Below are positions 1-7,285 of a stretch of DNA of 16,085 nucleotides, piece by piece; position 1 is the first letter of the stretch; each line of letters begins with the position of its first letter. The notes under the pieces were generated by a model, which was not told where the DNA came from, searched no databases, and worked only from the letters and a program-made list of their open reading frames with translations. Origin of the DNA: JAIPFM01 sp964494325 (lineage in GTDB: Bacteria > Planctomycetota > Phycisphaerae > Sedimentisphaerales > Anaerobacaceae); NCBI GenBank assembly GCA_964494325.1, contig CAZBTJ010000126.1, positions 1-16,085 on the forward strand. Reading direction: 5' to 3'. The position numbers were made by a program, and so were the translations under genes.

Positions 1-25
1 AGATGGCAAAGCCACTGAACTCTGA

Positions 26-48
26 CCTTGCCCTGAGGGCAAGGTTTT
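26..48 (+). terminator. Rho-independent terminator of a gene left of the window
   Basis: An 8-bp perfect stem (CCTTGCCC / GGGCAAGG) with a TGA loop is followed directly by TTTT. It would end transcription of a plus-strand gene whose body lies outside the window. Confidence 0.6.
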
Positions 49-64
49 CACTGTTTGAATAAAG

Positions 65-105
65 ACAGTTTTGAGTTTTCAGTTCTTAGTTTTCAGTATA
101 TTGTA
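65..105. repeat. 41-bp direct repeat, left copy (gttttcag spacer family)
   Basis: This 41-bp stretch is matched at 38 of 41 positions by 1640-1680; both begin ACAGTTTTGAGTTTTCAGT and end TTTTCAGTATATTGTA. The two copies flank the truncated beta-helix gene in the same orientation. Shorter relatives of the same motif occur at 7241-7265 (inverted) and 9791-9820. Confidence 0.75.
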
Positions 106-146
106 GCCATGTTGGCCAATGCTGTTTTGGCCACGCATCCTACTGG

Positions 147-1547
147 TCAGTCACGCGGTCCGACTGTGCTCATGTCAATGGGCCTGAACCCCAGGACAAA
201 GGCCGGTGACTCTGGTTTCAGGCGAAAATCATATTGCTCCGGATTCACGAATCTCGGATCAGCATACTCTGAATGAACATCCTGTTCGCGAGCCTGCCAC
301 TGTTCAAAAGTCCAGGGGCCAAACTTGACATCTTCGAGTTTTTTGTTGGGATTGTAGTACAGATTGTAATCGAACAGTTCAGTCGTGGAACTACTCACAG
401 GATCAAACCAGGGTTTGCCTGGTCTGTGCTCATAGGTCTTGTCTTTCCACTGGCCTGTAAGCACTGCAATATCTTCTTGCCAGTAGATGATGTTGCGCGT
501 CATGGAAAAGCTGATGTGTTCTTCCATGCGACTCCGGTTGATCTGCTCTTCATGACCCAAAGCGAAGATATTGTTGCGAAGGATGTTTTCCTTGCCATAG
601 TGCTGGTCAAAGCTGGCACACTTGGTGTTGTACACAATATTGTTTTCAATCAGCACATGGGTCGAGCCTTCATCCGTGTAAACGCCCCACCCCCCATAGC
701 CATGTGACTTGATGTCATGAATCAGATTGTTGCGAACCACCGTGCCCGGCGCTACACCCAGCATGTAGATGCCCCCCATGTCAGATAGAACCTCCTGACC
801 CACATCATGAATGTGGTTGTATTCAAACAGGTTGTGTGTACTGATACTGGGGCGATAGCCCCACACCCAGCCCACGGCAATCGCAGAATAGTAGGTGTGA
901 TGAATGGCATTGTGTCTGATCTGATTGCCGCCGCTGTGCTGTATCCACACACCTGTGGCAGCATGATGAATGCGTCCAATGTGATGAATACGATTATCCG
1001 AAATAACATTATGACCTGTGAGCAGGAGTGGATGATCCTCCGAACTGCCACCGCCCATGCGCACGCCCCCACCACCAAGATGGCCCATGTCTGTGTGTGT
1101 GATTTTATTGAACGAACAGCCCTTGTCGATCTGAAAACAATACGACGAAAGATCTCGGAACACACAACGGTCAAATTCACAGTATTGAGCTCCCTCCATC
1201 ATCACAGCGCCTTCTACCTGAGGTGCAAATTGGCCATCCCCCACATTACCCTTGGGTAGTTGCCAATTGTTGTGCACAAAGGTGAGACCTTTAAAATGGA
1301 TGTGCTCCACGTATTGACGTGTCATGGGATCGCCCTTGAGCACAATGAATCTCGGTATATGGGGCGCCACGACCCTGGCCGTTGCCATGTCTTCGCCCGG
1401 CATGGGCTTGTAGACTATGCGACCGGTTTTCCGGTGAAGATACCACTGACCCGGAACATCCAGAGCTTCAAACACGTTTTCAATGTAGTAACGGGCACCC
1501 TGCTTTGTGAAATCATCCGAAAATATGATACTCTGATTCCATGCCAC
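147..1547 (-). CDS. Right-handed parallel beta-helix protein, N-terminally truncated (probable pseudogene)
   Basis: The 466-residue product is full of short Asn/His/Ile-rich coils (such as HNVISDNRIHHIG and NNLIHDI), the signature of right-handed parallel beta-helix proteins. The opening motif (YYIENVFEALDVPGQWYLHRKTGRI, given here as a pattern: Y-Y-x-E-N, then W-Y-L) and the C-terminal GFRPIDMSTVGPR tail resemble GH141-like carbohydrate-active proteins. The C-terminus looks complete. The N-terminus does not: the displayed start is a GTG inside recognisable family sequence, the frame is closed nine codons upstream by a TAA (1572-1574), and similar-looking sequence (ending KKMDVLGGK) continues in another frame up to about 1633. 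That fits a 1-nt frameshift plus loss of the secretion signal and first helix coils. No signal peptide remains. The family is clear; the exact sugar substrate is unknown. Confidence 0.75.
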   Translation of the reverse strand: MAWNQSIIFSDDFTKQGARYYIENVFEALDVPGQWYLHRKTGRIVYKPMPGEDMATARVVAPHIPRFIVLKGDPMTRQYVEHIHFKGLTFVHNNWQLPKGNVGDGQFAPQVEGAVMMEGAQYCEFDRCVFRDLSSYCFQIDKGCSFNKITHTDMGHLGGGGVRMGGGSSEDHPLLLTGHNVISDNRIHHIGRIHHAATGVWIQHSGGNQIRHNAIHHTYYSAIAVGWVWGYRPSISTHNLFEYNHIHDVGQEVLSDMGGIYMLGVAPGTVVRNNLIHDIKSHGYGGWGVYTDEGSTHVLIENNIVYNTKCASFDQHYGKENILRNNIFALGHEEQINRSRMEEHISFSMTRNIIYWQEDIAVLTGQWKDKTYEHRPGKPWFDPVSSSTTELFDYNLYYNPNKKLEDVKFGPWTFEQWQAREQDVHSEYADPRFVNPEQYDFRLKPESPAFVLGFRPIDMSTVGPRD

Positions 1548-1639
1548 GAGCCAGCGTTTAACCGGGTTATCTTACCGCCGAGCACATCCATTTTTTTGAT
1601 CTCACCTTGACAAAACTGGCCTTGCACAGCCATAGAAAA

Positions 1640-1680
1640 ACAGTTTTGAGTTTTCAGTATTGAGTTTTCAGTATATTGTA
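1640..1680. repeat. 41-bp direct repeat, right copy (gttttcag spacer family)
   Basis: This copy has 38 of 41 positions identical to 65-105. It lies immediately upstream (in the gene's sense) of the truncated beta-helix reading frame, so the repeat may mark the breakpoint that removed its N-terminal part. It is followed at 1711-1740 by a second spacer type, built from CTGAAAG and CGGCTGA words. Confidence 0.75.
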
Positions 1681-1766
1681 AGAATCTTGGCCCATGTTTT
1701 TGGATTTTAAGCTGAAAGTTGACGGCTGATCGCTGAAAGCTACCCTAAATTCTAGGTTCTGAAGAA

Positions 1767-3044
1767 ATGAAACCACGCATCCTACTTGTCAATCCACCCA
1801 TCTATGATTTTGCAGCATACGACTTCTGGCTCAAGCCCTATGGCTTGTTGGAGGTGGCAGGCTTTTTGAGGGATCAGGCGGAATTTACCTTATTCGACAA
1901 CATGGATCGCTGGCACCCGAGTGTGGACACCAAGTTTAATGCCTGGGGCCAGGGACATTTCCCCAAAACTCGCCTGCCCAAGCCAGCCTGCCTCAGTGCG
2001 GTGCCTCGCTACTATAGTCGATACGGCCTGGAACGGTCTCTATTCACAGAGTGTCTCAAACACGCGGCCCCTTTTGATCTCTGCCTGATTCAAGGGGGCA
2101 TGACCTACTGGTACCCGGGTGTGCAAGAGGTGATCGAGGATATTCACCAGGTCCAGCCCAAAGCCAAGATTGTGCTGGGGGGCAATTACCCCACCATCTG
2201 CCCGGATCATGCGGCCACACTGGGCGCTGACCTGGTGGTGTCGGGGCTGGACCTTCAGCCCGTGTGGGATTTGGCGGGATTGACACCGGATGAGAGCCAG
2301 CCTGCGTTGTGGGAGATCTATCCAAAGCTGGCCGTGGGCACCATCAAGATCACGGACGGGTGCCCATTTCAATGCACCTATTGTGCCGTGCAAAGGGTCT
2401 ACGGAGGATTTCGTACGAGGCCCCTGGAACGGGCCGTCCAGGAATTTGATCTGTTGCATCGCCTCGGTGTGAAGCATCTGGCGTTTTACGACGACGCCCT
2501 CTTGTGTCAGCCAAAAAGCATACTATTACCCTTTCTTGAGCATGTCCGTTCGACAAACTCAGACATGGCTTTACACAGTCCCAATGCCTTGAATGCCCGC
2601 TTTGTCACTCAGGAGCTGGCCAAAACCATGATCAAATCCGGTTTCAAGTCCTTCTTTTTGGGATTTGAAAGTGCCTCAAGCGACTGGCAAAAAGCCACGG
2701 GCTCCAAGGTGTATTCCGATGAACTGGCTCAGGCCGTGGCCTATCTGGCTGAGGCCGGTGCAGACAAACACAACATCACAGCTTACCAGATCCTGGGCCA
2801 CCCCAGCGCAGACATGCAAGAGCTGGAAACCTCCATGCACTTTGTCCACAGCCAGGGCATTCGCGGTATGTTGGCCGACTTTTCTCCCATCCCGGGTACG
2901 CCTGATGGCGATGCCTGTGCTCAGTGGGTAGACCTATCTGAGCCTTTAATGCACAACAAATCTGCCTTTCCCGCACTAAGATTCGGATTTGACGCCATCA
3001 ATCGCCTGAAAAATATGCAACGGACGTTAAACAGGGCCATCTAA
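1767..3044 (+). CDS. Radical SAM protein with N-terminal B12-binding-like domain
   Basis: This is a 425-residue protein. Residues about 4-170 look like the Rossmann-type cobalamin-binding-like domain common in this class (ILLVNPP start, IVLGGNYPT near 135-143), but no DxHxxG cobalamin-ligand motif is visible. The radical SAM core follows. The cluster-binding motif is C199-PFQ-C203-TY-C206, the canonical CxxxCxxC, and a later GFESASS stretch fits the core's SAM-binding beta-strands. Such proteins use a 4Fe-4S cluster and S-adenosylmethionine to make a 5'-deoxyadenosyl radical for methylation, cyclisation or C-C chemistry; the substrate is not evident. It starts at ATG with a weak AAGAA leader. 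It is separated by over 250 bp from the next gene. Family assignment is firm; specific function is unknown. Confidence 0.88.
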   Translation: MKPRILLVNPPIYDFAAYDFWLKPYGLLEVAGFLRDQAEFTLFDNMDRWHPSVDTKFNAWGQGHFPKTRLPKPACLSAVPRYYSRYGLERSLFTECLKHAAPFDLCLIQGGMTYWYPGVQEVIEDIHQVQPKAKIVLGGNYPTICPDHAATLGADLVVSGLDLQPVWDLAGLTPDESQPALWEIYPKLAVGTIKITDGCPFQCTYCAVQRVYGGFRTRPLERAVQEFDLLHRLGVKHLAFYDDALLCQPKSILLPFLEHVRSTNSDMALHSPNALNARFVTQELAKTMIKSGFKSFFLGFESASSDWQKATGSKVYSDELAQAVAYLAEAGADKHNITAYQILGHPSADMQELETSMHFVHSQGIRGMLADFSPIPGTPDGDACAQWVDLSEPLMHNKSAFPALRFGFDAINRLKNMQRTLNRAI

Positions 3045-3082
3045 CACCTAAAACCTAATACCTAATACCATTAAAAATGAAC

Positions 3083-3116
3083 ACCTGCCTTGCAGCTCTT
3101 TGCCTCTGCAGGTTTT
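3083..3116 (+). terminator. Weak terminator-like hairpin after the radical SAM gene
   Basis: ACCTGC pairs with GCAGGT (3108-3113) around a 19-nt loop and is followed by TTTATG. The stem is short and the T-run poor, so this is only a candidate. The preceding 3045-3072 is a micro-repeat of CCTAA(A/T)A words. Confidence 0.25.
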
Positions 3117-3241
3117 ATGCGCACCCTGTGACTCGCGTAAATGCTGTGGGCCTGTACATAGTTGTCCAGTGCAGTAGTCACATTGTGGTATTACTGGAAA
3201 TCCCCCAGCTTGTCAATGAATGTGCCCGAACAATAGCAGGG

Positions 3242-3270
3242 TTGCCACAGGACTCAATTCTCGATACAGT
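3242..3270 (+). promoter_or_regulatory. Candidate sigma70 promoter for the Nudix gene
   Basis: TTGCCA (3242-3247), a 17-nt spacer and TACAGT (3265-3270) match 5 and 4 of 6 consensus positions. Transcription would start near 3277, about 30 nt before the proposed ATG at 3308. This supports the shorter start for the Nudix gene, since the longer in-frame start at 3077 would lie upstream of the promoter. Confidence 0.45.
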
Positions 3271-3307
3271 GTGCAGCACAGGTAATCGTTTATCTTTGGA
3301 GTGCATC

Positions 3308-3937
3308 ATGAGCGACTCAACATCACCACAGTGGCTGGCATGGGCCAGGGAAATCCAGGCCTTGAGCCAGACTGGTCTGGCATTTAATGAGCCGGGCTAT
3401 GATACAGATCGATATACACGCTTCACTGAGATTGCTGCGGAGATCATTGACCAGCATACATCCGTATCCAAGGCTGAGGCCTTGAAAAGCTTCAGTGCGC
3501 AACCGGGGTACGCCACAGTCAAGGTGGATGTGCGCGGCGCGGTCATTCGAGAGGGAAAAATTCTCTTGGTCCAGGAACGTCGGGATCAGCGCTGGTGCAT
3601 GCCTGGCGGCTGGGCAGATATTGGAGACAAACCATCAGATATGGTGGCTCGTGAAATGTGGGAAGAGAGTGGTTTTGAAGTCAAACCTACCCGAATCGCA
3701 GGCATCTATGACGCCAACCGAATCCAGAATCCGACCGAATTTTTCCATGCCTATAAGATTGTGTTTCTGTGCGACATCACAGGGGGACAGGCCAGACCGA
3801 GTGACGAGACCATGGATGTCGGCTTTTTTGCCCCCGAATCTCTTCCTCCATTATCGGAATGCAGAACCAATGACCGACATATCGAAGATGTTTTTGCCCA
3901 TTGGAAAGACCCCGCAAAGCAGCCAATATTCGACTGA
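3308..3937 (+). CDS. Nudix hydrolase (ADP-ribose pyrophosphatase-like, with N-terminal Nudix_N-type domain)
   Basis: This is a 209-residue protein. Residues 1-65 form a helical N-terminal region of the kind seen in Nudix_N proteins (PQWLAWAREIQALSQTGLAF, then RYTRFTEIAAEII). Residues 68-200 form the Nudix fold. The Nudix box runs from G101: GWADIGD-x7-REMWEESGF. The metal-binding REMWEE core (E116, E119, E120) is intact, but the first conserved Glu of the GX5E element is Asp107. Nudix enzymes cleave nucleoside diphosphates linked to another group, here probably ADP-ribose or a sugar nucleotide. The frame is open back to 3077, but ATG 3308 is preferred: GGAG at 3298-3301 is spaced 6 nt from it, and the homologous domain starts there. 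The 77 codons upstream look non-coding. Confidence 0.87.
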   Translation: MSDSTSPQWLAWAREIQALSQTGLAFNEPGYDTDRYTRFTEIAAEIIDQHTSVSKAEALKSFSAQPGYATVKVDVRGAVIREGKILLVQERRDQRWCMPGGWADIGDKPSDMVAREMWEESGFEVKPTRIAGIYDANRIQNPTEFFHAYKIVFLCDITGGQARPSDETMDVGFFAPESLPPLSECRTNDRHIEDVFAHWKDPAKQPIFD

Positions 3938-3979
3938 ATTGTTGAATTCCCAGTTCAAATTGAGTATGGTAATGTTTCG

Positions 3980-4008
3980 GCTCAGCCAGGTGGCTGAGCT
4001 GTATTTTT
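3980..4008 (+). terminator. Rho-independent terminator after the Nudix gene
   Basis: GCTCAGCCA (3980-3988) and TGGCTGAGC (3991-3999) form a perfect 9-bp stem (about 7 bp with a realistic loop), followed by TGTATTTTT. It lies 42 nt after the Nudix stop and 21 nt before the aroB start, so aroB either has its own start site or depends on read-through. Confidence 0.6.
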
Positions 4009-4028
4009 ATACCTTAAGGTAAAAATCC

Positions 4029-5126
4029 ATGGCTGAATTAACTGTAAAAGTCCCCACGATTGAGCAGACTGAGTACCGCATTCATATTGGAAATGGTCTG
4101 CTTGAGACATTACTGGAGCGGATAGAATCCCAATTCCCTGGCCAGAAACCGTTTATTATTACAGATCAGAATCTGGTAGATGCCGGTCACATCAAGACGC
4201 TTCTGAATCGTCAGAATGTCCCAGTCTATACGATCACCCCGCCCGGCGAAGGATCAAAACACATTCAAACCGTGGTTTCCATTTTAGAAGCCATGGAAAA
4301 GGCCTATTTAGGACGCGATTCAGTGGTCATTGCCGTGGGCGGTGGCACAGTCGGTGATATTGCGGGGTTTGCGGCCTCGCTGTTCAAGCGAGGCGTGCCC
4401 GTGGTGCAGGTGCCAACCACCTCTCTGGCTCAAGCAGACTCGTCTGTGGGGGGGAAAACCGGGGTAGATTCCAGTTTAAGCAAGAATGCCTATGGCGTTT
4501 TTTGGCACCCAGCATCAGTGTTCATGGATGTAGACACCCTCTCAACTTTGAATGATCGCGATTTTCGGGCAGGCCTGGTGGAATCCATAAAACACGCCAT
4601 GATCCTGGATGCGGCCTATTTTGAGTATTGGGAACAAAACATCGAAGCCATCCTGGCAAAAGACACGCAAGTCCTAGCCAAACTGGCGCTTAAGAACTGC
4701 CAGATAAAGGGCCATGTGGTACAGATCGATCCCCAAGAGAAGAATATGCGCCGCATTTTGAATTACGGCCATACCATTGGACACGCTGTGGAGTCAGCCA
4801 GCCAACTGGAGTTGCTGCACGGGGAAGCCGTGGCCATTGGCTTGATCGGGGCTGCCAGGATTGAATTAGCCATGGGAATCGGTGATCAAGCCCGTCTGGA
4901 TCGGACCGAGAGTCTGCTGAAAAAACTGGGTGTGCCTATGACCATTCCGTCAAATATCACCGGAGAAACGGTCCTGGATTTGATCAAAAGGGATAAGAAG
5001 GCCGTTGACAAATGGCCGAAATTTGTATTGATTAATCAACTCGGTCAAGTGCACCAGAAGGATGGGCAATGGGCTGTGGATGTAGAACAGGTAACCGTTA
5101 AACAGGTAATTGACAGTCTTTATTAA
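4029..5126 (+). CDS. aroB: 3-dehydroquinate synthase
   Basis: This enzyme converts DAHP to 3-dehydroquinate, the second step of the shikimate pathway, in the cytoplasm, using NAD and a divalent metal. At 365 residues it is of normal length. NAD-binding GGGTVGD is at 104-110 and the PTTSLAQADSSVGGKTGVD block at 129-147. Expected metal ligands are Glu185 (in VESIKH), His248 (NYGHTIGHA) and His264 (HGEAVAIG); K-R-D-K-K near the C-terminus supplies conserved basic residues. All are present, so it is probably active. It starts at ATG 4029 after AAGGTAAAAATCC, a moderate ribosome binding site. A terminator precedes it and a repetitive spacer follows it. Sugar-phosphate cyclases of the same superfamily (2-deoxy-scyllo-inosose or valiolone synthases) are the alternative, but the motifs read as AroB. 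Confidence 0.93.
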   Translation: MAELTVKVPTIEQTEYRIHIGNGLLETLLERIESQFPGQKPFIITDQNLVDAGHIKTLLNRQNVPVYTITPPGEGSKHIQTVVSILEAMEKAYLGRDSVVIAVGGGTVGDIAGFAASLFKRGVPVVQVPTTSLAQADSSVGGKTGVDSSLSKNAYGVFWHPASVFMDVDTLSTLNDRDFRAGLVESIKHAMILDAAYFEYWEQNIEAILAKDTQVLAKLALKNCQIKGHVVQIDPQEKNMRRILNYGHTIGHAVESASQLELLHGEAVAIGLIGAARIELAMGIGDQARLDRTESLLKKLGVPMTIPSNITGETVLDLIKRDKKAVDKWPKFVLINQLGQVHQKDGQWAVDVEQVTVKQVIDSLY

Positions 5127-5144
5127 ACTAACCAAAATGAATCT

Positions 5145-5208
5145 CCCCGCCGCGAGCAACGGGGTATCTTAGTGGAGTAAGTTTAACTCTTCGCCGCAAG
5201 CGACGGGG
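5145..5208. repeat. Two degenerate copies of a GC-rich palindromic spacer repeat
   Basis: Copy one (5145-5164) is CCCCGCCGCGAGCAACGGGG and copy two (5191-5208) is TCGCCGCAAGCGACGGGG. Both look like decayed versions of a palindrome of the form CCCCG-CCGC-AA-GCGG-CGGGG, placed between aroB and the aldolase gene. Copy one is followed by TATCTTAG. They are spacer hairpins, not convincing terminators, because no T-run follows. Confidence 0.55.
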
Positions 5209-5247
5209 AATTCACCCAATAGAGATTAAACAGGCAAAGGGTCAGAT

Positions 5248-6189
5248 ATGTACAGAGAAGAAATCAAGGTACTGGATTGCACGATCAGGGACGGCGGATT
5301 GGTCAATGACCACTTTTTCGACGACGACTTTGTGCGTGCACTCTATGCAGGTCTGACCCATGCTGGCGTTGACTATATGGAGTTTGGATATCGTTGCAGC
5401 AAAGAGCTGTTTGATGTGGACAAATTTGGGCCCTGGAAATTCTGTGACGACGAGAAGATTGCTGAAGTGATCGATGGTATTGAGTCCAACATGAAAATCA
5501 GTATTATGGCCGATGCCCACCGTATTCAGGAGCAGACATTCAAGCCTGTGGACGAAACACCCATTGACATGATACGGGTGGCCACCTATGTCAAGGATGT
5601 GGACAAAGCTCTCAGCCTGACCCATCAGTTGCATGACCTGGGCTACGAGACAACCGTGAACATCATGGCCATTTCCAAAGAGAGTGAATTTGACCTGGTC
5701 GAATGTCTCAAACAACTGGCCACATCACCCACTGGGACAGTATATGTGGTGGACAGCTTTGGCGCCCTGTACTCTGAGCAGATCAAATACTATGTCAAAC
5801 TCTATCAGCAACACCTGCCAGGCAAGGAGATCGGTATTCACTGCCACAACAACCAGCAACTGGCCTTTGGCAACACCATCGAAGCCATTATCCACAATGC
5901 CAATTATTTAGACGGATCACTGTACGGCATTGGACGCGGCGCAGGAAACTGCTGCCTGGAACTGCTCATGGGTTTCCTGAAAAACCCCAAATACAAGTTG
6001 ACCCCTGTGCTCAAAGTTCTGCAGGATTATATGATCTCCATGCGTAAAGACCTGGAATGGGGCTACCTCATCCCGGATATGGTCACAGGCATACTCAACG
6101 AACATCCCAGACATGCCATCGGACGCCGCGCCGGTGAAGACAGGGACAAGTTTGCCGAGTTTTATGAAGAAATGATCAAGGATGTGTAA
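5248..6189 (+). CDS. DRE-TIM metallolyase (HMGL-like aldolase domain protein)
   Basis: The 313-residue TIM-barrel protein carries the family signature at its N-terminus (LDCTIRDGG, residues 9-17; the D-x-x-x-R-D pattern binds metal and the enolate). Metal ligands H198, H200 and N202 lie in GIHCHNN. The DSFGALYSEQ segment (169-178) and the GIGRGAGNCCLELL segment near 230-245 are also typical of 4-hydroxy-2-oxovalerate aldolase-like and isopropylmalate synthase-like proteins. There is no LeuA regulatory domain and no DmpF-type domain, so it is a stand-alone barrel that probably cleaves or condenses a 2-oxoacid. The reaction is not known. Start ATG follows AAAGGG. A strong terminator follows the gene. 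Confidence 0.85.
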   Translation: MYREEIKVLDCTIRDGGLVNDHFFDDDFVRALYAGLTHAGVDYMEFGYRCSKELFDVDKFGPWKFCDDEKIAEVIDGIESNMKISIMADAHRIQEQTFKPVDETPIDMIRVATYVKDVDKALSLTHQLHDLGYETTVNIMAISKESEFDLVECLKQLATSPTGTVYVVDSFGALYSEQIKYYVKLYQQHLPGKEIGIHCHNNQQLAFGNTIEAIIHNANYLDGSLYGIGRGAGNCCLELLMGFLKNPKYKLTPVLKVLQDYMISMRKDLEWGYLIPDMVTGILNEHPRHAIGRRAGEDRDKFAEFYEEMIKDV

Positions 6190-6240
6190 AGCAGCCGTCA
6201 GCATTCAGCCGTCAGCTGTCAGCTAAAACAAATTAAAAAA

Positions 6241-6273
6241 GGCATGCTCTTCTTTGAAGCATGCCTTTTTTTT
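6241..6273 (+). terminator. Strong Rho-independent terminator after the aldolase-like gene
   Basis: GGCATGCT (6241-6248) pairs perfectly with AGCATGCC (6258-6265) around a 9-nt loop and is followed by eight T. An A-rich stretch precedes it. It separates the aldolase gene from the cyclase pair. Confidence 0.88.
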
Positions 6274-6280
6274 GTTGTGG

Positions 6281-6309
6281 TTTTCAAAGATCAATTTGGC
6301 GTGTATACT
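6281..6309 (+). promoter_or_regulatory. Candidate sigma70 promoter for the small protein and cyclase pair
   Basis: TTTTCA (6281-6286), a 17-nt spacer and TATACT (6304-6309) stand directly after the strong terminator and 22 nt before the start of the small membrane protein. The position right after a terminator is the main support. Confidence 0.5.
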
Positions 6310-6331
6310 ACCTGATGTAGGAGACTCTGAT

Positions 6332-6466
6332 ATGATGTATGACATACAGGACATAATTGGGATTGTGCTGGCCGGACTCACCACGGTCATCGCCATGGTC
6401 GTATTGGTGAGCGTCAGAGCCCTGGAAAAACTGAGACCTGGAAAAAAAGAGGGTGAATCTCTATGA
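6332..6466 (+). CDS. Small single-pass membrane protein
   Basis: This is a 44-residue protein with one hydrophobic segment (about residues 8-28, IIGIVLAGLTTVIAMVVLVS) followed by a basic tail (RALEKLRPGKKEGESL). The arrangement predicts an inner-membrane anchor with a cytoplasmic C-terminus. ATG 6332 is chosen because TAGGAGA at 6318-6324 is well spaced; an upstream in-frame TTG lies inside the terminator. Its TGA overlaps the cyclase start as ATGA, so the two are probably translationally coupled. I recognise no family. Its constant partner may be the downstream cyclase. Confidence 0.6.
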   Translation: MMYDIQDIIGIVLAGLTTVIAMVVLVSVRALEKLRPGKKEGESL

Positions 6467-7230
6467 AGCGAGGGTTGATCATGAGCCTGTTACCTGTGCT
6501 GCTCTGTTCCTGTACCAAAACATCTCCGACAGGCACGCCTGTGTATGGGTATCGCATTGTCAATACGTATCCCCATCAAACCTCTTCCTTCACGCAGGGC
6601 CTTCTTTTTGACAACGGTCAACTGTATGAAGGCACTGGCAGGAAACGTGAATCTCATGTGTTTAGGGTGGATTTGAAATCAGGGCGTATCCAGAAGAAGT
6701 GCTGCAGCCTACCCGACTATCAATGGGGCGAAGGCATCACGATTCTGAACAACCGCCTGTATCAGCTAACCTACAGGTCTGGAATAGGCTATGTGTATGA
6801 TCTCGACACGTTTAGCGTGGTACGCACCTTTGCATACCCATCCGAAGGCTGGGGGCTCACACACAACGGCACCCATCTCATTATGAGCGATGGCAGTGCC
6901 ACCTTGACCTTCCTGGACCCCAATACATTAAGACCAGTGCACAGGCTCAAAGTTCAGACTAGCCAAGTGCCCCTTGAAGAACTAGAACTCAACGAACTGG
7001 AGTATATCAACGGCAAGATCTATGCCAACCTCTTTCCCACAGACCAAATTGCCATTATCCACCCTGAAACCGGCCAGGTCGAAGCCTTCATAGACTTCAC
7101 TGGCCTCCGAAATCGCCATCCCCGGGGTGACGTACTCAATGGCATTGCCTACAACAGCATCACAAACAAACTCTATGTCACAGGCAAATGGTGGTCAGAA
7201 CTGTATGAGATTGAAATAGTAAAAGAATAG
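6463..7230 (+). CDS. Glutaminyl-peptide cyclotransferase, lipoprotein (glutamine cyclotransferase family)
   Basis: This enzyme forms N-terminal pyroglutamate from N-terminal Gln, with release of ammonia. The 255-residue product starts with a lipoprotein signal: KR, a hydrophobic core, then L14-C-S-C17 as lipobox, so it should be anchored in the periplasm. The five-bladed-propeller family motifs are in order: FTQGL (43-47), LYEGTG (54-59), WGEGIT (88-93), YQLTY (100-104), SEGWGLT (127-133), SDGSATLTFLDP (142-153), LNELEYINGKIYAN (176-189) and VLNGIAY (224-230), then YVTGKWW near the end. Glu177 in NELEY and the acidic residues around it match the active region of this family. SD GAGGG lies 9 nt before ATG 6463. 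It overlaps the small membrane protein gene by 4 nt. Confidence 0.9.
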   Translation: MKRGLIMSLLPVLLCSCTKTSPTGTPVYGYRIVNTYPHQTSSFTQGLLFDNGQLYEGTGRKRESHVFRVDLKSGRIQKKCCSLPDYQWGEGITILNNRLYQLTYRSGIGYVYDLDTFSVVRTFAYPSEGWGLTHNGTHLIMSDGSATLTFLDPNTLRPVHRLKVQTSQVPLEELELNELEYINGKIYANLFPTDQIAIIHPETGQVEAFIDFTGLRNRHPRGDVLNGIAYNSITNKLYVTGKWWSELYEIEIVKE

Positions 7231-7240
7231 CTGTCAGTTT

Positions 7241-7265
7241 ACTAAAAACTGAAAACTGAAAACTG
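7241..7265. repeat. Inverted member of the gttttcag spacer family
   Basis: The stretch repeats ACTGAAA three times, the reverse complement of the TTTCAGT words at 65-105, 1640-1680 and 9791-9820. It lies between the cyclase stop and the ribosome binding site of the next gene. Confidence 0.5.
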
Positions 7266-7285
7266 CTTTCTCTAGGAGATAAGCT

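Noticed and set aside
106..146. TGGCCA...TGGCCA as a terminator for the beta-helix gene
   Set aside because: No T-run follows on the minus strand, and each hexamer is itself palindromic, so the pairing is not informative.
752..1259. Long open frames opposite and beside the beta-helix gene
   Set aside because: They have no family features and low-complexity composition typical of shadow frames; the minus-strand beta-helix frame explains the region.
6254..6331. Upstream TTG start of the small membrane protein
   Set aside because: It lies inside the terminator hairpin and upstream of the promoter; ATG 6332 has a good ribosome binding site.
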